Positions 34,498-47,844 of a stretch of DNA of 64,000 bases are shown piece by piece. The translations under genes and the position numbers were made by a program. The DNA is taken from assembly GCA_025617745.1 (NCBI GenBank), contig CM046870.1, forward strand, positions 11,398,410 to 11,462,409. Reading direction: 5' to 3'. The DNA is from Heliocidaris erythrogramma (taxonomy: Eukaryota; Echinodermata; Echinoidea; Camarodonta; Echinometridae). The notes under the pieces were generated by a model, which was not told where the DNA came from, made no database searches, and saw nothing but the letters and a program-made list of their open reading frames with translations. Numbering within the stretch: position 1 is the first letter of the stretch; each line of letters begins with the position of its first letter.

Positions 34498-35284
34498 AGG
34501 GGAATAAAAGGCAACAAACATTAGCCTATAATCATGTAGATAATTGTCAGCCTATTACAAATATCTTGAAATTACTCGTTTTTGATTATTTAAGAAGGAG
34601 AACAGTGTCTCCAAAAGTTGCAGTTTCCTTGCTTGACATTATCCCATGGGGGCTGCCATTTTCTTTACAAAGTAATGTCAGAACAGTTCTATTTGTGAGA
34701 TACCCACTGACCTATACACTAGCTACCGTGACACTCATGATCAGCTGTGGAATGCATGACACTGAATTTTCTCATAATAAACCATTTTTGTAGTCATGTA
34801 CATTCAAATAAAGATACTTTTATCCTGTCATATAACCTATTTGTGTCAAGATATTTGGTTCAGCTGTTTCTTTTGTTAAGCTCGATTTGGCATGCAATTG
34901 TAAGTTGCTTGGTCTGACAAAGGTTTGTGAATTCTTTAAAGAAGTGACAAAGATCTACAACTGCTCTTAGATAGCACCTGTGGGAGACAATGGGGGTACC
35001 AAAATGGCTGCCATTTTGCATGGGTGGCTTTAGTTGTATAATAGCTATTCATTATGCAACATCTTATCCATTGTGTACAGGTAAATGGACATGTACCGCA
35101 ATGACATCACAGTTTCTTCAAAATGGCAGCCCCCATGGGATAATATCTAGCAAGAAATCTGCAAACTTTAGAGAGACTGTTCTCCTTACTGAGTAATCAA
35201 ATCAGAGTATTTTCAAGATATTTTGAACAGGCTGACAATTTTCCACATGATTATCAGCTAATGTATGTTGAGTTTCATTCTCCT
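34498..35284. mobile_element. MITE family C, full 787-bp copy with ~180-bp inverted ends
   Basis: The left end AGGGGAATAAAAGGCAAC and the inverted right end AGGAGAATGAAACTCAAC stay alignable for roughly 180 bases, through TATCCCATGGGGGCTGCCAT. TTAA at 34494-34497 and 35285-35288 is the target duplication. Unit 1 has the single site at about 6342-6345 (GGCTTAACTTCATG). It encodes no transposase. It is specific to unit 2 and therefore younger than the duplication. Confidence 0.9.
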
Positions 35285-35310
35285 TTAAATTCATGATAGT
35301 GTATCTCTTT

Positions 35311-35417
35311 CAGTGGCGGATCCATAAAGGGGCCTAAAAAATGCTGAGGACCCTTTTTTGTCAGAAATGTTGTGAAAATTGAGCCCCCTCCCTCAAGAAA
35401 TCCTGGATCCGCCACTG
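35311..35417. mobile_element. hAT-type MITE, unit 2 copy
   Basis: Same element and same flanks as 6367-6473 (ATCTCTTT at 35303-35310, ATCCCTTT at 35418-35425), so it was inserted before the segmental duplication. Confidence 0.85.
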
Positions 35418-35568
35418 ATCCCTTTTGTGATGTATTTCAAATAGTTTTTGGTTACGTTTTTTGTGAAAAAAAAAATAATCCCAGGACCGATTTTAGTAGA
35501 CAAGTCAAATGGTAAAGCTGATTTCGGTGCAGAACAATTACTATTTTGCTACAGATCACAAATGTTAA

Positions 35569-35875
35569 AGGGCTGGTCACCGTTTGTCCGATAACGATAC
35601 CGAGATTTTCAATTAAAGGTATAACCTACTTTATGATGTGTACTTGTATGCTGGTTAATCTGTTAATCGCAAGGCAGCCCTATACGGTGTACCTATAATG
35701 AAACTATCGTGATCGTTATCGGATAAATGTGACCAGACCTTATTAAGGTACACCCTAGAGTTGCCCTAGTATTAAAAGACACGAGTATACTCACACGTAT
35801 TCACCATTATAGTAGTGTGTACCTTAAGCTGAAAATCTTTTCTCGTTATCGTTATCGGACAAATGTGACCAGCCC
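35569..35875. mobile_element. MITE family A, unit 2 copy
   Basis: 307 bp, TTAA at 35565-35568 and 35876-35879. The right TTAA here is unoccupied and continues into CTTTGACGCTCC, the host sequence. Confidence 0.85.
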
Positions 35876-37940
35876 TTAACTTTGACGCTCCATAGACAAT
35901 AGTTTCGGACCCGCCAAAAACAATATGAAATCAAACGTCGATTTTCCACGGAAAGATGTGTTTCTAGTTCCTATATTCGTAGAGAAGTGAAAGTGGTATT
36001 TCCTTCTATACACCACTATATTCATACATTTCTATATTTTGAATGATTAAATCTATCAAATTTTATATCGTGTAATAACCAGTGTTGTTTCCAAGTCCGA
36101 CCATTCCGAGTCCAAGTCCGACATAGTGATTCCATATAAACTTAATGTACTAAATTTCACCCACTTCTTTCTTCGCTCTAAGATCAATCAATTAGATTTT
36201 AGAAGGCATCAATCCATCCAGTCACTCACTCAAGAAAGCAATCAATAAATAAAATTCCTACAATCAATAATCCAAACAGAAAAACCTTATCAAAGTAATT
36301 ATGATCTATGAATCAGTAACTGATTGAATAGGGGAAAAATCGTGAATTTCACAATAAATTGATTAACGTAACTTCTAAGCTATAAGCATCATAAAAACAA
36401 GGAATGCTATGATAAAATGATCCAGTAATAATATCGAAGCACCAACAAAACAGGAGTCATCAGTGAACAAAGATGTAATAGTTTACATTTCTAATACAAA
36501 CAGAACATCTTGACAAAATTTAGTATAATATTTAGTATAATATTGTATCCCATGTCGTTTCTGAACCGTCCTATATGTCTATATCTATAGCAAGTCAAAC
36601 ACAGACGGGCAAAAAAGTTTACCTCAGGTTTTATTCCCCAAATTCCACTCATTCCTACCATACGTGTCTGAGAGTGATTTTAATGGATGCGTATATGCTA
36701 TATACATTAAGCAGACCTTCTCCGTCCTCCTAAAGAGAAAATTTTACAGGAATTATGTGAAGTTCTGATGGAAAATTTTGCTTTTCGACCAGGTGTATGA
36801 AAACTAGCTCATGAATTTTAATGAAATAACCCCTGACACACGTTAGGTTGATATCTCATTTGTAAATTGTTATATAAATATGCATTCAAAATGTCTTTTA
36901 AGTACAAGAAGCAACGGAAAATATTCAAAAGGATTTTGATGCAACTGGTGATTTTGATTGAACTGGTGATTTACTTCATCTCATTCATATTTCAATCATT
37001 GTGACGTAAGCAGAATCATGTAGGAAACAAATAAACATTTATGAAATTAACAACTGTAATCCAACTCTTCAAATGTCCATTTCAAGTTAAGCAACATTTG
37101 ACAACAAACATATGTTTTTCCTAATATCCACCCTTAGGCCTATATATTTATGAATATTGCTTAACATGTTTAGATTTCTCCCCATATTTTGATTGCATTT
37201 GATATGGCCATTAGGCCTCAGTAAAAGAGATATAAAGACACTAAATTACCTTAACATTTATGTCAATTACATTGATCTTAATTGTTAAAACCCTTTTGTA
37301 ACAAGAATTGTAGGTGATTTGAAAGCTTGCCATAAAAAGTTCAGGCGCCAGGTATACGCTTATTTTGCAATGATTCTTTTCAACGCACTCTTTGTAACAT
37401 TATAAAAACGATACGCCCTATACAAAAATGATCATAACTTTTTATAATTTTTACCTAGATTCTTTTTAAATTCATAATAAGTTAGGTGATACTGCTGCTA
37501 CAAAATACCATACGAAATTTCAGTGAGGATGGTTAATTACTTTTTACCGTGTTACCGATCAAAGTCTGGTTGCATTTTTTTAGACACCCTGTATGTAAAT
37601 GGGGGTAAAACAAGACTTACTGCTTCATTTACATTACATTTCTAATATGTTTTCTTCTGCGGTTTGCCTCTCTCACAATACAAACGTACAAACATGATCT
37701 CATCCGAACAGACAAACAAACACATAGGCGTAGCCAGGGGGTACAAAGGGGGCCCACCAAGTTGTTTATCCCCCGAAAGAAGGTCATCCACTGAAGCGTG
37801 TGTGTGTGCAACTATGTGACTCTGCTCTGCTAGGATTGGGGGGGGGGGGGGGTGTCAGTAAAAATTATCAGTTTTGCCGTTGAATGTTATAAACAGCAAT
37901 AAATATCAAGTAGCACCAAGTTATTTGAATATTTGCCATG

Positions 37941-40900
37941 ATATTGTCAACATACATTTAGAAAGATCTATGAAGTCTTGAAGAAAAAAATGTTTGATCT
38001 CTATTACAAAAGTATCGGTCCGGATAACTAACCTGTCCGGACACACAACGTGTAGATTAATTTTGTCTTCCATTTCCGTGTTTAAAACCCACCTTGCTTT
38101 TAGTCTATCAAAGCGACCCTCATTATAGCTCACCTTAGCTACACGTTCGTTGCTGTTTTAACCGTCGTAATATCAAGTCCAAAAGAAAGTTGATTACACT
38201 GACACTCCTTCGATGATCACTAAAACTTTGTTGGAAGAAGAACAATGCATCAATTAACTTGTAAGCTGTGCGCCAGGTACAGTCAAGATGGCGTCTAGTT
38301 GTTCACCGTCCAATTTAGAACTACTGAGCAATGTGCATTGACGTACCTTATACCTCAGTCACACTGCCAAACCGACTACACATCGACTCCAAACCGATCG
38401 ATTCTTTTCTATTGGGGGTAATGTAAGTTTTTGTTTGGTCTGTCGTCGGTCTGATGTCGATCTCGTTGGTGTGACTTGGGGTATTAACAACAGAGCAACT
38501 ATCATGCATGCATTTATTCAATGCAGAAATATGGCAAGTCAGAAGAAAAGTCAGAAGAAAATGCTGACAAAAGATAGGCACCGCTGCTTTTTTTAAATAA
38601 AATAATATGAATATGAATAGCAGGCTTTAAACATCGAAATGTATTCGCATGACTCATGGGGTAAGAATGATTTTGCTTTTCAATGTGCTGTTTATGTTCT
38701 CATTGGCCTGTATTCATAAAAGCGGAATTTGTTAAATCTGGTTTAATTTCAGGATAGTGTATCCCTTTGCGATGTTTTCCAAACATCAGAATACTTGCAA
38801 GGATCAGCATCATACCATAACAATAACGAGTATGTTTTTAATAAAATTGGTGGGGAAAAACCCATAGTTAAGTTTCTGTAGTATTTTTTTTGTGAAAAAA
38901 TGAAAAAGAAATAATCAAAGTTAGTCCCAGGACGGATTAAGTGGACAAATTCATTGGTAAGACTGATTTCGGTGCAGAAACATTAATTTTCCTACAGATC
39001 ACAAATAATATTTACTTTGACGCTGCATAGATAGTTTGGGACCCGCCAAAACAATATGAAATGAAACGGAAAGTTGTTTTTCCAGTTTCTATATTCAGAG
39101 TCAATAACGGTAAGGAGATTTTCCATTTAAAAAATACAAAAAATAAAGGTACACCCAACAGTTTCCCTACTATTAACCTACACGAACACGCAACATAAAG
39201 TATAGGGTGTACATTTAATTGACAATCTAGTTCTCGTTATCTGTGACTGTCTGTGAGGTCTTTCCAGCTCTTAAATCATATGTCATTAGGTGTAACCATT
39301 TTTCTTTTCAATGTTCTCTTTAATTGTGTAGTAGGATAAAGTGGTCCCCGTAAATCCTGAAGGCAGCAATTAATGGGAAAGTCCCCTATTTCTGTCTTCC
39401 CTTTCAGCCTTCAGTAACTTTTTTCGTTTGGGGGGGGGGGGGGGGGTGAGTTTGCACAATGACAAGCAGCATGCCTCAGTTGGATCCTAGCTTTGTGCTT
39501 GAATACACGCTTATTAAAGTCGAAATGATTATTGCCAATGCATTGAGAAAGAAATTTGACATATGCAAAAAAACAAAACTTTGGCGACTCTCTTTAAAAT
39601 TGAATTGTGAGCACTGAAAATTAGAGAATGATGGTGCATAGCTCTATCGAAGATCCCTGTTGCTGTCTTCCCTTTTTAAAATCTTTGCAAAGGTTGAAAA
39701 AAAATGTTTCCGGATACCATCGACCACTAGGCCTAGGAGGCGGGCTAGTGGTTTAAAAATACTGTCAGATGAACAAATTTTCAACCTTTATTGAATAATG
39801 TTTTTTTTTTTTTTTTTTAGGTATATACATTTTCATAAATGTACATTGATATACAATTCATAGTCAACCACCGCAAAAATGAAAAAAAAAATAAAGAAAG
39901 AAATCGCTGGGAGGACACTAGTAAATATGTTATTACTTTTTTTATTAGCAATGATTGGTATTGTAAATCTAAAATGGGACCACTGTTGTGAATATTGATT
40001 TCAGATTCGCTATTTCATCCACGAAATCTAGTATGAATCAATGAAATGGAAACGTCTGCATCATTCCAGAGAGATTTTTCAAAAATGATGTCAATACTAT
40101 TTTCCAGTTTTTGTTCCTATTTACTGCGGGGTTCATATTCAACTCATTTTATGGTATGTCTATGTAAATGTAGATGTTTTTGTTTACCCCATACATGTTA
40201 TTTTGTTCGGAAACAGAACAGATCAAAATGGTGGGTGATTTTGTTAATGCAAAAAACAGGAACTATCTTTTACATATAGAATATATCAATCAAAGGTTGT
40301 TTATAGATTATGTAAATAGAATATATCACTTCTGATGTAAATTATGTACATGTACGTAAATTACAAGCACTGTTGAAAAACATGTAAATAAAAAACATAA
40401 ATGCAACATTTGCTTACTATCGATTTCAAACATTAAACTGTAAATAGCAAGGGGTCCATTAACTTCTTCAAAACAGAATCATGTACAAATCATCTACAAA
40501 ATAGTGGACTCGTATTTATTATTGCAAAGTACTATTAAACCATTATGTTATTAACGATGTTTATATAGAAAGATATGAACTGTATATATTTTGGATTATT
40601 TTCAATGTTCATGGTCAAGGAAATGGAAGATCCCTGGTTTTGATCCTCGTTCCATTTTACATTTCTTTTTTAAATCTTTAAATCATTTATTTTATGAGAA
40701 TCATGCGACGTTGAAAATTCCGTTGAATATCTTCTGTTTTAACATTAATATCAATTTTATATCAATCATTGAATGTATTACGAAGATAACGATTGAAAAG
40801 TATTCATTTATGTTTGTCTCATTCATCGCCATAACTGCAAGATTTAGCAACTCTTTATATTTATATAAACCAACTAAAGGCTAAGTTATATCAAGGATTT

Positions 40901-43537
40901 GCGAAGTGCAGATATTAGCACGAGTCAAGATGATAATGGCTTAATATTGGTACCTGTCTTTTTGAAACATCCCTTTTGAACAACTCGACAAATAAAGGAG
41001 CATATATTTTCATTATCTCTCCTCAATTGAGTTGGTGGTCTTTGACCCGTTGTCTACTGGAACCGGTTTGTCCTTGTATTATGCCTATGGGAATTTGAGA
41101 ATTCAGTAGTTGATGGGTTAATTTACTTGTAGCTCCAAGCGCCATATCATTTCATATCATGGACTACTGACTTCTCTCCTTCCCATAGGCTTAATACAGG
41201 GGCCATCCGGTTCCCGTAGGCAATGGGTTCAATCATTTTATGACATTTGAATATCAATACCATCTTGCAGTTCTAGTTCTGCTCTTTTCAACTGATTTTC
41301 GTTCAAAACGTGTGTTTATCACGCTGGCTTATAGGACTTAGCTCATAATATATTGGACTAGAACATGAAATCAGGTGGTTTTTACTTTTAACCAGTTTAA
41401 TTATTTAGTGAAGTATCAGCGATATTTTTCATGGTGGAGAAACTGAATCGTAGGTTTAGTTTTTCAGGGTTACACCATGTAATCTTTCAAGGAATAGTTT
41501 TAAGTATTATTTGAATATCAATTTTACTTTCACATGAATCGTCAAAAGAATTTAAGCCCTTATGGTTCCCAGCAGAAGACATACATCTGACTGTGATTAA
41601 GATTTCTTTTTACTTAATTTTATAGAGCACTTAACTTCAGAACTAGAAGAAAACAAACGGGACGTGTGTTCCATCATCTCCCCCATCGCCTCTGCTTTTA
41701 CCTTAGTCATACCAATGAGGCGGCTCCCAGACCGAGCAAAAACGTACATTACCGCAAATGGCAAAGAGTCGGTTTGGAGTTTGGCGGTGTGTCCAAGAAT
41801 ATGTCAGTTTAGAGTCAGGTTGTCCCCTGTCTGGTGGTGTGGCTGAGATGTAACTGGATTTTTTTTTTATTTTTAAGAAAGATGCTTGAATCGTAGTGCA
41901 ATAGAACTCATGTGTGTGCGTATGCCCTGTTTGTTGTAAAATAAAGATTTTCGTCTTTATACTAGATCTGTATATATGTAACAAATCGAATGATTATATA
42001 TACTGAGGATCATGTGTGCTATATGTGATTACAAAAATCTCTGATGCCAGTGGAGAGAGATGTAATAAAGTTAGCAATCATATGTATGAGGTCTTGTATT
42101 TATTTGATCATGAAGCTTGATTACTCATGCATATTTTGCAAAAGCTGATTGAAAACGAAGGGTAAAAACATGATATCAGCAGGCCTGTAACTGGAGGTGC
42201 AGACATTACATGAGGGGAAATTTTTTTTGCCTTTTTTCTATCTAAAAGTCTGGTCATCAAAAAAATGTAATTAAAACCTAAGTTGTTTTTTTATAATGTC
42301 AAGCTGTCACGTTTTTAATAACATTTTAGGTATAATTCGATGATCATAGGTTTTATTTGTTTTAATGTCAAGCTGACGTCTACCTATGATACGGGCATGA
42401 TCAGGGTATAATATCATTGTAAATATCAACTTAGTCACAGATACAGTTGTGTAACTTCTGGGCTAAGTTCATTTTGGTCAGAGATTCTATTGAGAAGTGC
42501 GTCTAAGAAAAGATACAGATGAACTTCAAGCCTTGCTGACCTTCATTAAAACTAATGAATCTCAGAACATTAAGAAAATAGAGAGGAAACAGGAAGGGAT
42601 ATAGAGCTTAGAAGAGGAAGGGGGAAAGAGAGAGGGAGAGAGAGAGGGAGGGGAAAGAGAGATGGCAAGAAGTGTCGTACTGCCATGTACATCTCTATTT
42701 TAAAAAATAAAAGGAAAGAAAAAGAAAATAGAGGGGGCTACACATTTAAAAGACATACTATGCAAACGAAATTACCAGGCTCACAGGATCTTTTAGAGCG
42801 GTGATGAGTACTTTTATTTAGAATGAAAAATGACACATAAGCAAGATAAACACCATGGAAGATACATGTATAAACCCAAAATGCAATAGCAAGACAATGA
42901 TAGTAAAGATCAGTGCTGAAACCTGTTAAACATAATTTTTTTAAAAATTAGAATGCAGACTGAAACAACTAATGTAAACGCATGATACCAACTTGGAATT
43001 AACAAAAGGCAAGTTCATGCTATAATGTATGCAGATCCTATACTAATGAAAGAAAGGGCTGTCTTAAAATATCAAAAGAATATGGCTGTATTTTTGGTAG
43101 CGGTATAATATGATTACATAAAAGCTGTAGGAGTTTTAGTTTTCCGTCACAGTAAGCGTTTTATTCTAAAAGAGATGATAATGGTTATAATTCAAAGTCA
43201 AGTAACAAACTATATCATACCTAAAACTTCATTTTGAACCAAGAATGCAAAAACAACATACATTTTTTTTCATGCTTTTGACTCGAACATATTTCACTAA
43301 ATTTAATTGCATCTTTATCTACAATGAAATCTATACCTAGAATAATAACACTAAAAGTATATAATGATACAATATAAGTAGCAGGGAAATATGTATGCAT
43401 ATAACATGTATAATAGGACATACAAATTCACTTTAGTATGGAGAGAAATTGTTGTAATATATCTTTCCCGAATATACAATGATCAATGTGAAAAAGCAAT
43501 AACTTTTATTCAAAAATACCACAGGATATTGTATAAA
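37941..43537. repeat. segmental unit 2, third part
   Basis: Aligned with 15400-22374. ATATTGTC at 37941-37948 is the empty site of the foldback element, and about 42230 is the empty site of the 658-bp insertion. A G run of about 18 lies at 39430-39446 and a GA tract at 42600-42662. No gene is recognised. Confidence 0.75.
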
Positions 43538-45800
43538 AAGAGATGGATAATTATCCCTTTTACATATTTGTTAATAATCTTGGAATAAGCAAGAACACTA
43601 TGTACAAATAAGGATTTCCGCTTCTTGTCACCTTGATCAATGTTGCCTTGAAATTTTAAATGTAATTACACAAAAGCCATAAAATAGGTCAGTAGTATTT
43701 CTCACAATATATTCAGGACCAAGTGACCATTATCTACGATGAACATGATGAAATATATACCTCTAATTATAACACAAAAATATATGTGATACAATATAAG
43801 TATTCACGACAACATGTATGCATATAATATGTATAACAGAACGATACACGTTCACTTTAGTATGAAGGAAAGTTGTAATATATTAATATACCTTTGCAAA
43901 ATATGCACTTTATGTTGTAAAGAAAGCATATCTTTTATTCTAAAATAGAAAAAAAATATGAAAGAAGAGATATTGAAAAATAACCGTCTCATGGTATCAA
44001 TAATTATATAATGAACAAGACCACAATGTAGATATATTACTACTTATTAACGCATTGTACAATGTTGATTTGAAATTGTATATATATGTAAATGCAATCA
44101 GATAAACACCATCAAATAGGCCGAAAGTAAAACTCTACTCTCAAAAAGGGAACAAGTGACCAGACCATGTGACCAGACAAACATTTACATATTATTATAT
44201 ACAGTACATAGATTGGCTTCATGCCAAATAAATCAAATGATTAAATCGACATAAACGTAGCTTAAACATGCCATATATTCTACGGAAACAACAATTAATA
44301 TTGGTTAACCATTTCACCAGACATGTGTCAAGGAATTAAACATGTCTCATAGTCCATAGAGTATCTGCTACAAACATGGCTCTTTAAATCAAGAATTAAT
44401 AAAGTTTACCCCCTCCTTGTCACCAAGGTTTATACAATGAAATAATTGCTTATTAGCATAAAACTGTGTAAATAAAAATATATGAAATCATTTGCTACGG
44501 GAAAAAACTGATCAAGAATTCTTAATGAAAAAAAAAGAGAAAGAAATTTGAAACGATAGAAGATAGAAGTGTGAACTATTGTATGATATCAATTTATGTC
44601 AATAGACGATTTATGACTGCAATCGTATAGTATTGCGTAAATTCATGATATTGATTGAAACAGATAAGGTAATTGGCATTTCATTATTGCTAATATCTAT
44701 TACCATATACAGCAATGTACACATGAGCGTTGCCGTTATAATGAGCATTCATGTAAGTTTGTAAATATATATTGCTCCCAAATATATCATATTTATGTCA
44801 AAACACGACTGAAGCGTGAACAAACTTTTGTGCATTATATATCTAATATTGAACACAAACTAAACTGCGATTCCAAGAAAGCTAAATGTAAATATTTAGT
44901 TCAAGCAGGCGTCATTTCATATCCTGTCATTGAGTGTAAATAATGGTTTGATGTTTATCATTTATAAAAACGTTAGTCTATTAACGATTTCGTAATTCTA
45001 TTGCTTTTTAAATACACTAATCTGTTCAATCAGAAGGATTTTTTTCAACCTGTTCAAGAACACAAGAAAAGTATGCATAGCAAAGATCCAACGAATTTCA
45101 GATACCACAGTAGTCAATGTATGTTACAGAAGAAGGCATTGTCTCTCATGCAAAGTACACATAATATTGTAAAGATTAAGTACAATTAATACATGTAATA
45201 TAGGAAAGCTTAAAGAGAAGTTTGAGTTCTGGGAAAGGTGATAACTAATTTGTGAGTTTTCTCGTTCTTTTTTATATCGATCAGTCTGGAAGAAAATTAA
45301 AGTAGAAATGTCCTCTCAAAAGGATTGCTCTTCAAAATGCCCTTATAGCTGAAGTGTTCTGGTCGAACATTCATGCCACATATGACTTGTGTGCAGTCCT
45401 ATATACCCTTTTCTGTGTTCAGTGCATATGCTTTTCACTATATCATAAATGTATATTATGCCATGATAAGTGGGTTGCAATAGGCCTAATGCAGTACATG
45501 TTTTACTGCAGCGTCTAGTGGATATCAGATAAGGCTATTTTAATTTGGTTACGCAAGTGCCAATAAATCATTTCAAACCATGAACAAGTATATAATTTTC
45601 GAATCGCAGGGACCTCAATATTGTCTCACTTTTACTGATATTTCCCATTCGGTTTATAAATATGCTCAGTATGTCATTCTGGAACTCTTCTTTACTTAAA
45701 CGAAATTATTACTAGCGCATCTAATGAGGGGAATTTCCTTGGTTTGCTAGCCATGTTTCACATATGTGAAACCTAATTATCAGAATTCTCTGAAACGAGT
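43538..45800. other. 3' flank of B-box gene copy 3, no gene
   Basis: Homologous to 1-1920 and to the non-repeated parts of 22.4-27.8 kb. It lacks the tRNA-derived block and both tandem duplications of copy 2. Nothing else is recognised. Confidence 0.65.
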
Positions 45801-47642
45801 TTAGAGACTGAACGTATTTTTGAATACGAGAATGTTGTCTCCATCGGAAGCAATGACCTTCCCTGATGACGTCATCATCACGCGAGATGAAAAAATTTGA
45901 GCACGCCTATCATCTTCCTCCGTCAGTCTGGTTGATAGAGGGAATGATGCTACTCTTCTCTTCTTCATATCACCCCCACTCATCACCTGATCAATCACAC
46001 ACGTCTTGTACTCATCATCTGATGTCACGACATAGAGGTCGTCCGTCATAAGATCAATGCCAACATTCAGGATTACATCACTGTGGACCTTGATTTCCCT
46101 GTGAGCACCCTCCCTGTCGATGATCAACACTCTGCGATCTAGTGGTAAGGGTTGAGCGATGATGTGACCTGATGACAGGACACCACGTATCACTATATTC
46201 TCTTTACACGTGATGGTATTGATAATCTTACCATCAGCTGGGTTGATGACGTATATCTTAGACTGACCCCACTCAGCAGCGATGATCATCCCATCCTGGT
46301 CAGCAGCAACATCCACTCCTCCGAGATCACGCGTCCCGTTTCTTGGTATTGTGACGTCATTGATCAGCTTCCACTGTCTGTCATACACACTGATGCATCC
46401 AGTCAAACTGTCTCCTGTACAACCTCTGCGTGCTTTACCGCATACTCCCTTGCCATCATTCAGCAATACACAGGTCCTAACCCATGATGTATCACTACAG
46501 GTTATCACTCTCTGAGTGTGTTTAGTGTTCATATCGAACATGTATGTATGCATACCACCTGATAGTCCATCTGTGATGATCACATTGCATTCATCTATGC
46601 ATCCTCTAATGCGCGGGTATGTGATTTTATCTTTGACATTGATTGTATCAATGAGCCTCCACTCCCCATCATACCCATCAATCCTCCCATTATACTTCTC
46701 CCTCCCAACACCCTTCACAAACCTCACACCTGATACAGTACGAGTGATTTCTTTCACCCCACCCTCATCTAGTGGCTTCTTTAGTTCATCAGTCACGGAT
46801 GTGTTCACACGATGCCCGTCTTTGACGACATTTTTATCGTCCACGAGAACTGTGTCGAGTGTCTGTATTGTATTCTCTGTGCTTTTCGTGTCATTATTCC
46901 ATGATTTCTCCAACTCACCAATCTTTCTCTCGACCTCTTTAGCGATATTTTGAATTTCAGCATTAAGTTCGAGTTGTTTATTGTCTATTGGTTCTCGTCT
47001 CCTCTCTGAGTCTGTGTGGTTAAGTACAAGTCGCTTCTCTCTCTCCTCGTTGTTCTTTTGAATTTCTTCATGCATCTTGCGAATCTCATCATGGAGTTTT
47101 GCAATTTTATCTTGGAGTGTTCGATTCTTTTCATCAATATCCTGGTTTATTTTGGCAGCATCTTCCTGTTCTCTGTCTTTGTCTGTTTTTATAGCCTCAT
47201 GAATTGCCGAATCAACTTCGTTTTTTACGGCTTGTAGATGGACGTCGCTGTCTTGTCTACACTGACGAATTTCATTTCCATAAACTCGGTATCGCTGTAA
47301 CTTATCCTTCGCCTTTCCTTTCAAACAGTTGAGCTTTGCTTTATTTTCCATGATTGCGCCCTCTATGTCCTGATGTACGCAGTGCTGCTGACGGTGATAT
47401 ATCGATGCGCATAAAAGGCACAAAGCTACACCATCTGTTTTACAATACAGTTTGATTTCTTCATTATGTTTTTCACAATACAGATTGGGCCCACCCTTTC
47501 TTGCTTTCCCGATGCATCCCTCTTTGGAGGCGCAGTCATCGCAGAGCTTCTTCTTCTCCTTCACGTAGTACGTCACATCTGTGCTCGCCTCACAGTCTTC
47601 TCCTTCACACATGCCTTCAGAAGAGCTGAATTCAGACGCCAT
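45801..47642 (-). CDS. RING-less B-box/coiled-coil/beta-propeller protein, copy 3
   Basis: 613 residues, the same length and layout as copy 2: a Cys-rich module, B-box 2 (YCEKH...YC...CLLC...YHRQQH, a more canonical final His pair than copy 2), coiled coil to about residue 290, then propeller. The start at 47642 gives MASEF as in copy 2. An ATG 39 bases upstream is in frame but lies across the intron acceptor ATTCTGCAG, so it is rejected. The propeller differs from copy 2 at roughly 8 percent of positions by eye, while the B-box/coiled-coil half differs at roughly a quarter to a third. It probably acts as a cytosolic multimeric scaffold; the ligand is unknown. A BEL/Pao LTR begins 203 bases upstream of this ATG, inside or before its 5' intron, and may alter its transcription. 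Confidence 0.9.
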   Translation of the reverse strand: MASEFSSSEGMCEGEDCEASTDVTYYVKEKKKLCDDCASKEGCIGKARKGGPNLYCEKHNEEIKLYCKTDGVALCLLCASIYHRQQHCVHQDIEGAIMENKAKLNCLKGKAKDKLQRYRVYGNEIRQCRQDSDVHLQAVKNEVDSAIHEAIKTDKDREQEDAAKINQDIDEKNRTLQDKIAKLHDEIRKMHEEIQKNNEEREKRLVLNHTDSERRREPIDNKQLELNAEIQNIAKEVERKIGELEKSWNNDTKSTENTIQTLDTVLVDDKNVVKDGHRVNTSVTDELKKPLDEGGVKEITRTVSGVRFVKGVGREKYNGRIDGYDGEWRLIDTINVKDKITYPRIRGCIDECNVIITDGLSGGMHTYMFDMNTKHTQRVITCSDTSWVRTCVLLNDGKGVCGKARRGCTGDSLTGCISVYDRQWKLINDVTIPRNGTRDLGGVDVAADQDGMIIAAEWGQSKIYVINPADGKIINTITCKENIVIRGVLSSGHIIAQPLPLDRRVLIIDREGAHREIKVHSDVILNVGIDLMTDDLYVVTSDDEYKTCVIDQVMSGGDMKKRRVASFPLSTRLTEEDDRRAQIFSSRVMMTSSGKVIASDGDNILVFKNTFSL

Positions 47643-47722
47643 GCTGATCAGTATTGACCTGCAGAATATAACCAACATCATAATTACAGCGATAAAAGGG
47701 AGGAGGAAAGGGAAAGAAAAAT

Positions 47723-47755
<33 letters not shown>

Positions 47756-47844
47756 CGAACGGCGATTAGTGTAGAGATAGAATAGATTCTAAATGGAGGG
47801 GAAACCATGGGTGTCGATCCCGGGGGGGGGGGGGGGGGGGGGGT
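47643..47844 (-). other. 5' intron of copy 3 with GA tract and poly-G
   Basis: On minus, TTATATTCTGCAG precedes GTCAATACTGATCAGC and the ATG, a good acceptor. (GA)n lies at about 47722-47756. A G run of about 23 (47821-47843) abuts the retrotransposon. Confidence 0.65.

Larger units (their letters stand above)
35289..37940. repeat. segmental unit 2, second part
   Basis: Aligned with 6346-11243 minus the unit 1-specific insertions. It carries the hAT MITE at 35311-35417 and MITE A at 35569-35875. It has the empty sites for MITE B (35876-35879), the LINE (about 36772), the 238-bp MITE (about 37200) and, at its end, the foldback element. No gene. Confidence 0.75.

Noticed and set aside
47643-47681. 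13-residue upstream extension of B-box copy 3
   Set aside because: It crosses the intron acceptor CTGCAG and is absent from copy 2; the shared MASEF start is preferred.
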